A program made the position numbers and the translations under genes. Below are positions 50,098 through 58,540 of a DNA stretch of 64,000 nt, in pieces. The notes beneath the pieces were generated by a model. The model did not search any database and was not told the DNA's origin. It saw nothing but the letters and a program-made list of their open reading frames with translations. Origin of the DNA: Phytophthora colocasiae. Its lineage: Eukaryota > Oomycota > Peronosporomycetes > Peronosporales > Peronosporaceae. Position 1 is the stretch's first letter, and each line of letters opens with the position of its first letter. Location: positions 162,501 through 226,500 of the forward strand of contig JAGKQI010000092.1 of the NCBI GenBank assembly GCA_018806915.1, given 5' to 3'.

Positions 50098-51962
50098 TAA
50101 CATTGAAAAATTGATTGAGATGGGCAACCTCGCCACAATGTACATTGTACAATGTCGATATTGTATTGTACTATGTAGTACATCTACTTCCTCACTACGT
50201 AGCCTCGCGAGTGGTAAGTTACCACAGACTTCTATTTGCTTTAAGAAAGACGAACATCTCCAGCGTTGCTGGCCGCATAGCACGGCTTTGATCAGTGAAG
50301 ATCAGCTTTGACTGCGAAAACAGCCTTTCGCAGATATTGGAGGTTGGCGGAACAAAGTCAGTGTTCATTAGCACTTCTTGAGTGCCCTCAATGCGGCGTC
50401 GTTTAAATGCTTGCTGTGCAAACGAATTCAGGTCTACACCGCGACCAGCAGCTTCCACAGCGTTTTCTCCTGATGTACTCGGCCCCACACAAGCAGCTTT
50501 CTCAGGTGGTGTCAGTTGCGACCAGCCTGCAGTTTCACCAGCGCTCTTTCGAAAACTGAATTGTTAACAATCGACGCATTGGGGCCCAGGTACTTCTTCG
50601 TGATAGGGTAACTGTCTATCGTGTGATCAAAGAGGTCTCGCACCTGCAGCATAGTCAGGTTCTCGCTCTGGAGTTCGATTGTAACGCTCTCAAGATTCCT
50701 CAAGTCCACAAGCAGCTTTGACACGTCTACAGCGTCTGTAGCCGTAAGCATGACGTTCTCAATACCACACCTGACCGCGCCGGAAGCGCTGATTTGACGG
50801 AGAAAAGGAAGAAGCTCTTCACAACGCTTCATCATCTTCATCACGCTCGTCCATCTCGTCTCATTCTTTGTCTTAGGCTTCAACTTCGTCACCTCATATA
50901 GACATCCACGACCTTTCACGGTAGAAAGCTTCAACATGGGCTTATTGACTTGTTAATAAGGGTTTCGTGATCTTTGAGAAATAACTGTACCGCGAGGTTG
51001 TAGCGATGGCTGGCGCATCCAATAAATGGAATTCCACCGTTGTCGCCAATGTACTGATTCACTGAGCAATTGTCTCCCACTAGAAACAATACACAGGACC
51101 ATGGGCGCTCAAATTCCGAGAGTGTGTCAGCTAAAAAGTCGCTCATGCTCTGCGCACTCAGATCGCTCTCATCGTCCAATGGGGAAAACGCCAGCAACAC
51201 ACGGCCTTGCGGAAGAGCCTCCGTAGCGACGAAAACGGCGAAGAGTCCAACGTAGTGCATACCAGCAGTCGTCCATCCGTCAAACACTAACCCAAACGAG
51301 TATGGGAGGTGTTTCCGAATGTACACTTCCACATTCCGCATTATAGTGAACATGTGGACCTTTAGTGTAGACCGGGAAGTGCGTGGTAGCTTTGCACGGG
51401 TATGTGGGTCCTCACAGAAACTTAGCGGCAGCGACTTCATGACGATCCAGTTTGCCCACTTGTTAAGCGAGGCTTTCTGGTCAAGTTGCAGAAATTCTGT
51501 GATTGCAGGTTGCAAAGTTCCGTTGGCATTTGTGATGGCTTCAAAGCCCTCGTGTGCCTTTCTGAGGTGCTGAAGAAGGTTTGTATAAACCGACTTGAGG
51601 TTCTGATGGTAGCCGTTACCACAGATGCAGTGATGGTAGGTACTGTCGACTAAGTCAACCTTAAACCACGCCGAGTAAATGGTGCGGCTGGGAAGCTTCA
51701 TTGAGGTTGGGTCGTTCCGTAGAAGTCTTGAAATTGGATGTGAGGCACATCTGGGTGCTCTTAGAGAGTCTAGCTACGTTTAATGACCACCAGTGATCTT
51801 GCAAGGCCAGTTAAATAGAGCGAACCGTTGCGAATGAACCGAGCCCTGGGTTTCTAGTAGAAACGGTAGAAACTTTCTACCGTCCAACAATTCGCATTGT
51901 CGCAATGTAGCATTGTTATTGGGATGGGACAATTATCTCAATTATTTAATTGCAATTATAAT
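50098..51962 (-). mobile_element. hAT element inserted in the Fanzor gene, 8-bp target duplication
   Basis: TGTAACAA occurs at 50090-50097 and again at 51963-51970 (the match can be extended to nine bases with a preceding T). Eight-base duplications are typical of hAT. The enclosed 1865 bp carry a hAT transposase on the minus strand. Subterminal ACAATGT/ACATTGT words are repeated near both ends (50135-50165 and 51890-51915). Terminal inverted repeats are weak and AT-rich, so the exact ends are less certain than the duplication. Removing it rejoins the Fanzor frame. Confidence 0.8.
50219..51701 (-). pseudogene. hAT transposase, broken in three frames
   Basis: From the ATG at 51701 a BED-like finger (HHCICGNGYHQ … LLQHLRKAH) leads to the hAT core: LVFDGWTTAGMHYVGLFAVF, LVGDNCSVNQ and GCASHRYNLAVQLFL. 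A frame change near 50935 leads to KTKNETRWTSVMKMMKRCEE, and another near 50500 to the C-terminal dimerisation region FVPPTSNICERLFSQSKLIF. Each part is recognisable and in correct order, but the frame changes mean no complete product. The decay postdates insertion into the Fanzor gene. Confidence 0.85.
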
Positions 51963-51970
51963 TGTAACAA

Positions 51971-52133
51971 CGCTGCTAACAGGAATCGGGATGTTAACGC
52001 GGCGAGAAACATGCGTTCCGGCGTAAAAAATAACAGCCCGTCGACTGAAATAACGTGGCTGGAAAGACCTGTAGCGTACGCGCTACAGGGTTGCGTAGCC
52101 AGCCAGGCAAACATATTCGTAGAGACCAGTAGG
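51971..52133 (+). pseudogene. Fanzor 3' part with RuvC-III motif
   Basis: Just after the hAT target duplication the + strand encodes NRNRDVNAARNMRSG, the RuvC-III motif (Asp-x-Asn-Ala-Ala-x-Asn) that completes the Fanzor catalytic site. It is in frame with the last 5' piece (CTNRQRCNN) once the hAT element and one target copy are removed. The end of the protein is not certain: the frame stays open to 52238 and overlaps the start of the next gene. Confidence 0.8.
52068..52089 (+). other. Perfect hairpin just after RuvC-III, candidate part of the Fanzor guide RNA
   Basis: CCTGTAGCG-TACG-CGCTACAGG forms a nine-base stem with a four-base loop, 70 bases after the RuvC-III codons. In TnpB and Fanzor systems the guide RNA (omega RNA) is made from the element's 3' end, overlapping or following the end of the gene. 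The position fits; the function is inferred. Confidence 0.4.
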
Positions 52134-52206
52134 CTATTCTCAGTGCTAACTATAATATTTTTACGTCGTCGGCACCACAAAGCAAAACGAACCAGACGCA
52201 GCTTCA

Positions 52207-54525
52207 ATGATCTACGCTGCTCCACTCGATACCGGTGACGTGAGTCAACACGAAGATATTGCGGATAGAGACACCGTCGAGACGCAACTGACTTTGCACA
52301 AGAAGAAAGTCGAATTGCACTCAAAGGGCCACAATGCAGTGTTCGCCCTTTGTGGAGGGTTACGCCAACTCGCACTCTTCTCCATAGCTGCGATGGGTCT
52401 CTGGCCATTGGCATTGCAGCTCATTCTCGTACCCGAGAGCGTCTTTGGAGACGGCCACGGAGATCGCTACGAACAGCTTTCGTACTTCGCGTTCGAGAAC
52501 GACCACTATCAAGTACTGGAGCCCCGTAAAGTGGCATGTACTGATCTCCAGTCGATGCTGTTTGGTGGCACCTCGCCTGTTGCAACAACCGACTTGGTGC
52601 GTGCCGTTCCTCAAACGACATTCGAGGACGTCCGCTCTCTCGTGGTGAACCAGACAACTGGAGACTTCATCACGAAAATCTCAGTGGACACAGGTATTAT
52701 GGGTCTCTCAGTCGACAATAGCGCATGCTTCGGTGGTGTGGACGCTGAAGGTGCCATACAGATTGAAGCGCTGCTCAGTGCCAAGGACGCACCCTCTTTC
52801 GGTGTGGATGCATCGTGTTTGCAGGGTTCTGCCTCCCACATGCGTCTGCGACTCCAATCGACCGAGTTCTACGTGGAAAACACGATGGGGGAGCTCAACC
52901 CGTCTCGTGTCTCGGGCGCCATGTTTATTGTGTCCTTGGTGGGGCCAGACCTCAGTCCTACAGAGAGCTCCAGCTACGAAACAACTCGGAAAGCAAGATA
53001 CGCCGCGACGGAAACTGAGACTGAGTATATCCGTCTGGTGTCCGTGTATTCGAAGCAGTTGCTAGTTCCTGAGACCTGTGCAGAGTTTTCTCTCTTTGGA
53101 GGTTTACGAGACACCTTCGGCTGTGCGTACTCGGCTATTGGTACTTCAGGCGCTGTAGCCAATCTCAACTCGGACGGAGCGAAGCGTTCGTACTCGTTCC
53201 CAGCCCCGTGGCGCATGATCCAGTGCAGTATGTCCGGAGAGTGCAGTTCCCTTTTGTTCACGCAGTTGTGGCTATCCGAGTGGACAGCAGAGGTGACCGC
53301 GTCCGGTGAGGTATTGCGTCACAATTTCGTGAACCACAAGGTGAATGAGGTGACGGTGGACACCACGTTCAGCATCCGCTTGCTTATCAGTCTGCAGATT
53401 TTGTCCCTGGTCGTGACGGCCTACTTGACGAGCGTGCGTGGTTGGTACAGAATCCAATGCGCCTTCGTGTCACCTTGGACGAGGGTGGTGAACGCCACGA
53501 CGTCGTGTACGATAGCGAAGGTGGTCCGTAGTAGCTACAACTTCATCCTGGCCGCTCAGATGGTGCTAGGCATCCTGCAGTGGCGCAAGCAGTTGACGAT
53601 TGATATGCTGGTCGGGGCCGACACGAACCAGGCTGTACTGCGAGCCTTTGGATGTGGTACGTTGGTAGTAGTGCTAGCGATCAACATTGTCTTCGCTCGA
53701 GCAGGAGATCTCAAGATGCAGGAGATGGAACCGAGTTTTGCGCACGTCGTTGGATTCCTCGTGTCGCTCATTCTGTATCTCATCAGCCGATCCGAGTCGG
53801 TGTCTGTGTCAGTGCGAGCGTTGCTAGCCAAAGGGATGAAATCTGTGTCGGCCACTGACGTAACAAAGTACTCGGGCTGTCGAGGTTCCTCAGTGTGCGC
53901 ACTGGAGGCGTCACTGGGCATGTACACGGTCGTCCTCATCATCATCATTGTGGCAGCGTCATTCATTGGCTTGACAGCTCACGCCATGCTGCAAGCGTCT
54001 GTCCGCGCAGGACCAAGGATCCGGGTCAGTATTAGCAGTCCATCTTCAGTGCAGAACAAATCGTTTACTATGGTCAATTCGTTCACGAGATTCCTCGACG
54101 ACCGATCGCGCGATACGTCCTTGTACGACTGCAGCACAGAGGTCTACGTACAAGCTTCTGGTCAGGATCTCTTCTCGACGCGTGCGCAATTGGAGGCGTG
54201 CGGATTCGTCTTGACGTCGTCGATTCTCTTTCGATACCGAGATCTGCCACTCTTCTTCATAGCACGAGTGGTCCCTATTCAAGTTCTTAACTTCTTCAAC
54301 CTCACAGTGACGACGTACGAGCTACTTCACACGAGCAAGATGTTGAATGGAATTTCAGTCGTGCTGGTGGCAGACCAGGTGATCCACACGCACTGGTCGA
54401 GACTTAAGGGCCCTCGACTGGACTGGATGGAGGGCTACATCGGAGGGGATGGCGAAACTTCGTACCCGTCCACGAGAAACAGCTTCGGTAGGGGACAGTC
54501 CAAGGCGGTTCGTGCGGTTGGGTAG
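52207..54525 (+). CDS. Large polytopic membrane protein, unknown family
   Basis: This is an uninterrupted frame of 772 residues from the ATG at 52207. A basic N-terminal cytosolic part is followed by a first membrane helix (LFSIAAMGLWPLALQLILVP, about 59-78), then an ectodomain of about 290 residues with Asn-glycosylation sites and several Cys. From about residue 380 there are six to seven hydrophobic helices (LLISLQILSLVVTAYL, VVGFLVSLILYLISR, MYTVVLIIIIVAASFIGL), then a cytosolic tail with a Ser-rich end. The layout recalls receptor-like or channel-like proteins, but I see no family motif. The start overlaps the degenerate Fanzor 3' end, so its promoter must lie within that repeat-derived DNA, which is odd for a host gene. 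Confidence 0.7.
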   Translation: MIYAAPLDTGDVSQHEDIADRDTVETQLTLHKKKVELHSKGHNAVFALCGGLRQLALFSIAAMGLWPLALQLILVPESVFGDGHGDRYEQLSYFAFENDHYQVLEPRKVACTDLQSMLFGGTSPVATTDLVRAVPQTTFEDVRSLVVNQTTGDFITKISVDTGIMGLSVDNSACFGGVDAEGAIQIEALLSAKDAPSFGVDASCLQGSASHMRLRLQSTEFYVENTMGELNPSRVSGAMFIVSLVGPDLSPTESSSYETTRKARYAATETETEYIRLVSVYSKQLLVPETCAEFSLFGGLRDTFGCAYSAIGTSGAVANLNSDGAKRSYSFPAPWRMIQCSMSGECSSLLFTQLWLSEWTAEVTASGEVLRHNFVNHKVNEVTVDTTFSIRLLISLQILSLVVTAYLTSVRGWYRIQCAFVSPWTRVVNATTSCTIAKVVRSSYNFILAAQMVLGILQWRKQLTIDMLVGADTNQAVLRAFGCGTLVVVLAINIVFARAGDLKMQEMEPSFAHVVGFLVSLILYLISRSESVSVSVRALLAKGMKSVSATDVTKYSGCRGSSVCALEASLGMYTVVLIIIIVAASFIGLTAHAMLQASVRAGPRIRVSISSPSSVQNKSFTMVNSFTRFLDDRSRDTSLYDCSTEVYVQASGQDLFSTRAQLEACGFVLTSSILFRYRDLPLFFIARVVPIQVLNFFNLTVTTYELLHTSKMLNGISVVLVADQVIHTHWSRLKGPRLDWMEGYIGGDGETSYPSTRNSFGRGQSKAVRAVG

Positions 54526-54588
54526 GGATACAACAAATACAGCTACCATTGAATGAAAACTCTGTCGTTGTCTTGAGTTATCCGTCAG

Positions 54589-55011
54589 TTAGTAGTACGG
54601 GTGCTGGTCGATAGCGCGATTGGCAAGTTGGTCAGCGGCTCGGTTCTCCTCTCGAGGCACGTGGGTCATCGTCACGCGAAGTCCCTTGCACAGTTTGATG
54701 CAGAGCTGATGCAGTTCCCGCAGATTGGCAGACTTGACTTTGAAATTGCCCAGCATCTGCTGCACGACAAGGTTAGAGTCCATGTACACGTTCACTTGGG
54801 CGACCTGGTGACGATGCGCCAGTTCCAGCGCCAGCATGAGCCCGTGATACTCCGCTACGTTATTTGTCGCGTAGTCACCCACGTATCGGGAGTCGGACGT
54901 GAGTGTATTACCCGTCGATGGATCTACCAGCAACGCTCCGCAGCCACTGGGACCGGGGTTGCCGCGCGCCGCGCCGTCTGCGTAGGCGTCCACGGTATGG
55001 AAGCGAGGCAT
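54589..55011 (-). CDS. RNase H-like protein (RNase HI / RVT_3 type), copy 1
   Basis: The frame encodes 140 residues from the ATG at 55011. The RNase H active site is complete: YADGAARGNPGPSGCG (Asp12), NNVAEYHGL (Glu54), NVYMDSNLVVQQM (Asp78) and ENRAADQLANRA (Asp127), with His in the THVPREEN loop. This single-domain form is the archaeal/bacterial-like RNase HI type, which removes RNA from RNA-DNA hybrids. It has no hybrid-binding domain and no presequence, so it is probably nuclear or cytosolic. A diverged paralogue lies 930 bp away on the same strand. It is tail-to-tail with the membrane protein gene (63 bases). Confidence 0.9.
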   Translation of the reverse strand: MPRFHTVDAYADGAARGNPGPSGCGALLVDPSTGNTLTSDSRYVGDYATNNVAEYHGLMLALELAHRHQVAQVNVYMDSNLVVQQMLGNFKVKSANLRELHQLCIKLCKGLRVTMTHVPREENRAADQLANRAIDQHPYY

Positions 55012-55944
55012 GGAGGTTTTCGTCTCGGATCAGCACTTGTCTCCACGAAGGAAGATAGAGAAGTGAACTACGTAGACCGGACTGCAGCTCTTGCCCACTA
55101 CAAGGTACTTGGATAGTCTGCCTGTACTACTGAGTCGAACTTCAAGCTTCGAGTCGAATTCGTCACTTCACGCCGTGAAGTGACGAATGAAGTTCACGCA
55201 GGCACAGCGCATGTACGCGTATCTGCAAAAATGGTTGTGACTTCAACGTAAAGCACAGCGCATTATACATATTGTACCTGCATTTACTGTGGTGGCATTG
55301 CCTATGGTCAAAACGCAGCAGTTGAAGTGAGGCAAATGGTGCGATCTGATTGGTGGGTCTTCTGGCACGTTGAAGGCTTTCGCAGCCGTACCGGGGGATA
55401 CAGTGTATCATACACTCCAATTGTACAAGGGGCGCAGCCGCTACATGTACAATGATGGCACTAGATTACAGTGATCTGGACGGAAGGTTGCAGTACAACC
55501 TGCACGGTGCAGTGCACCTACAGGAGAAAAGGGAAGTTGTCTAGTCTGTCACGGACTCCGCGGTACGAATCTGTTTGTTCGCTGGGGAGCGCATTGCTTG
55601 CGGTCCTTCTTCATGAGCACTTGAGTGGGTTTACTGTGTTTTCGAGGACTACATATTTCCTATCCAAAAACAAGCACTTGTTCCAAACGTACTAAACCAA
55701 CTCGATTCACACAAGAACTTACCGTTGCCGAGATCTGGAGCGTTGATGATCGCTAGCAGTGCTAGCAGCAGACAGGACACACTAGCAAGTTGTTACATGT
55801 ACTTGGAAACCCAGTACAGTAGTACCAGGTATGGCGATGGAGATCCACTCACGACAAGCACCTTCAGTAAGAGTTCGCAATGCAGCAGTCACTACATGTA
55901 CTCGTCAATCATGAATGTGAATCTTTCCTCTATAATTCACTTGT
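55012..55944. other. Spacer between RNase H paralogues, with hairpins
   Basis: No gene is recognised in these 930 bases. A perfect 15-bp stem hairpin (ATTCGTCACTTCACG and its complement around one base) lies at 55158-55188. Another weaker inverted pair (TTGTAC … GTACAA) is near 55420-55450. Small frames here have no motif. The spacer may be the remains of the duplicated unit or a degraded repeat. Confidence 0.4.
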
Positions 55945-56496
55945 TTAATTAGCTGCCGCGTCAAACTCGTCGATGGCGTCATTTGCGAGTCGATCAGCTG
56001 CGCAATTCTCCTCTCGAGCCACGTGGGAAAACGTCACGTTAGGAAGTTCCGCACTGAGGTCCTTACATTGCTGGTACAGTCTCCGTAGATTGACCGCCTT
56101 GACTCGGTACAGACCCTGCATCTGCCGCACGATAAGCTGCGAGTCCATGTGCACGTGCACGTGAGTGACCTGGTGGCGCTGCGCCAGTTGCAACGCCAGC
56201 ATGAGGCCGTGATACTCCGCTACGTTATTTGTCTCGTGGTCTCCCACGTATCTAACCTCGGAAGCCAGGACGTTGCCCGTCGATGGATCTACCAGCAACG
56301 CACCGCATCCACTTCGACCGGGATTGCCACGAGACGAGCCGTCTGCGTAGGCGAGTACAGTAGGGAATACTGCGGCAGGAACGTTACAAAACTCGCTCTG
56401 TGTGGATGTCCTTGAGCTGGTGAAACAGTGGTGACGCGACTGGAAGACATCGCGAGGCACCAGCAGCGACTTAGCAGCCCAGAACCTCCGCATCAT
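55945..56496 (-). CDS. RNase H-like protein, copy 2, with probable mitochondrial presequence
   Basis: The frame encodes 183 residues from the ATG at 56496. The C-terminal 140 residues are clearly related to copy 1 and keep the active site: YADGSSRGNPGRSGCG (Asp52), NNVAEYHGL (Glu94), HVHMDSQLIVRQM (Asp118) and ENCAADRLAND (Asp168). The extra N-terminus (MMRRFWAAKSLLVPRDVFQS …) is rich in Arg and hydrophobic residues and lacks acidic residues in its first 15, so it looks like a mitochondrial targeting signal. The pair then would serve two compartments with one ancestral enzyme. The alternative is that the extension is merely 5' sequence and the true start is further in. Confidence 0.88.
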   Translation of the reverse strand: MMRRFWAAKSLLVPRDVFQSRHHCFTSSRTSTQSEFCNVPAAVFPTVLAYADGSSRGNPGRSGCGALLVDPSTGNVLASEVRYVGDHETNNVAEYHGLMLALQLAQRHQVTHVHVHMDSQLIVRQMQGLYRVKAVNLRRLYQQCKDLSAELPNVTFSHVAREENCAADRLANDAIDEFDAAAN

Positions 56497-56682
56497 TGGA
56501 CGAATACGACCTCTCCAGTCATCATTCTATCTGCTAGTAAAACTAATATCCTGTTGTAATCGATGGAATTTTCTAACCGATATTTACATTCCACTGTACA
56601 AACTGATACACGGTCAAGAAATGCTGAGGTGGCACATGGTCATTCTCAGTTCAAGCCAGTCGAGTGGAATTAAGTGTCGAAG

Positions 56683-57486
56683 ATGCTCGAGTTCCTCACT
56701 AATGCAGACAGCAATCTGTTCGTAGGCGCAGGCGTGGCTGTGGCTGCTGTGATGGCTGTAAAATACATGAACGCGCGTGCAGACGCGGCCCAACAGCGCG
56801 CGTACGAAGCTGCCAAGGCGCGACAGGAGGCGCTCAAGGCGGAGCGCGAGAAACCCATCAAGCGGCGCTTCTTCACGCCCGAGGAGCTACTGCCCTTTAA
56901 TGGAGAGGACGGTCAGCCCATCTACATTGCCGTATTGGACGAGGTGTACGACGTGAGTCGCAAACGCGACTTCTACGGCCCGGGCGAGGGCTACCACCTG
57001 TTCGCCGGTCGAGACGCGTCCCGTGCGTTGGCCAAAATGTCATTCGAGAAGGAGGACCTGGACAGCGACGACCTGTCGGACCTGAGCTTCATGGACAAGG
57101 AGACGCTCAACGACTGGGTGACCAAGTTCAGCGTCTACAACAGCTACCCGAACGTGGGGCGTGTACTGCGGCGCCGTGACTTGACACTGGAGCAGCTGCG
57201 ACCATTCAACGGCCTGGACAACCCGCGCAAGATCGTGTACGTGGCTGTGAACGGCAACATCTACGACGTGACACTGGACGGACTTAACCACTACGGCCCT
57301 GAGGGCGGCTACAAGCAGTTCGCGGGTCGTGACTGCTCCCGGTCGCTCGCGTGCATGTCCTTCCTTGACGAGTATCTGGACAACCCAACGCTCGAAGGCA
57401 TCACGGAGCAGCAACAGGAGACGCTCACCAAGTGGGAGGATAAATTCAAGGAGAAATACCCGGTCGTGGGGAAGCTCATCAAGTAG
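56683..57486 (+). CDS. Membrane-anchored double cytochrome-b5-like (MAPR/PGRMC) protein
   Basis: The ATG at 56683 is preferred over an upstream in-frame GTG, giving 267 residues. An N-terminal anchor (LFVGAGVAVAAVMAVKYM) is followed by a charged helix. Then come two tandem MAPR domains: FFTPEELLPFNG … IYIAVLDEVYDVS … FYGPGEGYHLFAGRDASRAL, and LTLEQLRPFNG … VYVAVNGNIYDVT … YGPEGGYKQFAGRDCSRSL. MAPR proteins bind heme through Tyr and lack the His pair of true cytochrome b5; they support P450 and sterol metabolism in the ER. Two domains in one chain is unusual, since animal PGRMC has one. A second double-domain gene follows 188 bases downstream on the same strand. Confidence 0.88.
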   Translation: MLEFLTNADSNLFVGAGVAVAAVMAVKYMNARADAAQQRAYEAAKARQEALKAEREKPIKRRFFTPEELLPFNGEDGQPIYIAVLDEVYDVSRKRDFYGPGEGYHLFAGRDASRALAKMSFEKEDLDSDDLSDLSFMDKETLNDWVTKFSVYNSYPNVGRVLRRRDLTLEQLRPFNGLDNPRKIVYVAVNGNIYDVTLDGLNHYGPEGGYKQFAGRDCSRSLACMSFLDEYLDNPTLEGITEQQQETLTKWEDKFKEKYPVVGKLIK

Positions 57487-57497
57487 ATTCAGCACGA

Positions 57498-57514
57498 GAG
57501 AGAGAGAGAGAGAG
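57498..57514. repeat. GA microsatellite
   Basis: A short run of GA dinucleotides lies in the 3' region after the first MAPR gene. Confidence 0.8.
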
Positions 57515-57674
57515 ATCAGAGGTCAAGATGCCGCAAGTGCTTAAGTGAGTGGATGTGTTTTTGTTTCGTTCTGACCGCACGTGTCTTGCTACTCGCTATG
57601 CTATGTTTAGTGAACCGATGCAGGCCCAGAATTCAAGAAGACAAGCAGCGACTAACCTTTAAACACCTTTAAGC

Positions 57675-58403
57675 ATGGGCAACGCAGTGGGTACACCACC
57701 AAGCGGACCTAATTCACTGCCGATGTCCGGCGGGAGGAGAGGTAGCGCCTCGAAGGAGCCACAGGCGCGTCGACACTTTAGTGTGACGGAACTCGCCACA
57801 TTTAACGGCAGATCGGACAGCAAACGCCCCATTTACATCTCGGTCAAGAGCGAAGTCTACGATGTGAGCTCCAGTCGAGAACTATACGGACCTTCGGGCA
57901 AATTCACAGCGCTAGCGGGCAAGGACATCACACGGGCGCTTGCCTTGGGCAAATTGGACGACGCCAAGGCGTTGGGAGCTCTGGACCTGAGTGACTTGAC
58001 GTCGGAGCAGTTGCAGACGCTGGACGAGTGGCTCGACAAGTTCCGCAGTGACGAGCACAAGTATACGAACGTCGGGCGGTTGGTGGACGCTGATCTTCGG
58101 CTTTCACTCGGCGAGCTGCTACCGTTCAACGGAGTGGACAACCCACGTCAAACCATCTTGTTAGCGGTCAACGGCGTGCTGTATGACGTGACGATGAACG
58201 GAGCGGAGTTCTACGGCCCCGACGGCATGTACGGTCAATTCGCCGGTCGAGACGCGTCCAAAGCGTTGGCCTGTATGTCACTGGAGGAGGAGGCGCTCAA
58301 CAATCCATCGACCGATGGACTGAACGCGGAGCAACGGAAGACGCTGGACGACTGGATCAAGCGCTTCGAAGGCAAATACGCAGTCGTGGGGAAGCTAAAG
58401 TAG
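57675..58403 (+). CDS. Double cytochrome-b5-like (MAPR) protein with myristoylation-type start
   Basis: The frame encodes 242 residues from the ATG at 57675. Two MAPR domains match those of the gene upstream (FSVTELATFNG, IYISVKSEVYDVS, YGPSGKFTALAGKDITRAL; then LSLGELLPFNG, LLAVNGVLYDVT, FYGPDGMYGQFAGRDASKAL). Instead of a membrane helix the N-terminus is MGNAVGTPPS, which fits an N-myristoylation signal (Gly2). So the two paralogues seem to use different ways to reach membranes. The first domain is more diverged than the second. The function is inferred from the family: heme or sterol binding. Confidence 0.87.
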   Translation: MGNAVGTPPSGPNSLPMSGGRRGSASKEPQARRHFSVTELATFNGRSDSKRPIYISVKSEVYDVSSSRELYGPSGKFTALAGKDITRALALGKLDDAKALGALDLSDLTSEQLQTLDEWLDKFRSDEHKYTNVGRLVDADLRLSLGELLPFNGVDNPRQTILLAVNGVLYDVTMNGAEFYGPDGMYGQFAGRDASKALACMSLEEEALNNPSTDGLNAEQRKTLDDWIKRFEGKYAVVGKLK

Positions 58404-58540
58404 AGTGCAACTGGTTGACGTCGAAAGTCATTGCCACAAACGTTTACGCCCGGGGCTCCGTGCGCAATCTGCATGAAAGCAGAGACGTACGTTCAATTCA
58501 ATTTATACACAATTCACAGTTCACTTTACCACTGCTGCTT

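Noticed and set aside
47898..52133. Bacterial IS200/IS605 TnpB contamination instead of Fanzor
   Set aside because: The gene has an oomycete-type core promoter, an NLS-like start, a long eukaryotic-type N-terminal region and a hAT insertion of eukaryotic type.
55158..55188. Rho-independent-type terminator
   Set aside because: It is a long perfect hairpin without U-tract in eukaryotic DNA; more likely a repeat remnant.
57040..57495. Minus-strand frame opposite the first MAPR gene
   Set aside because: Shadow of a strongly supported + strand gene.
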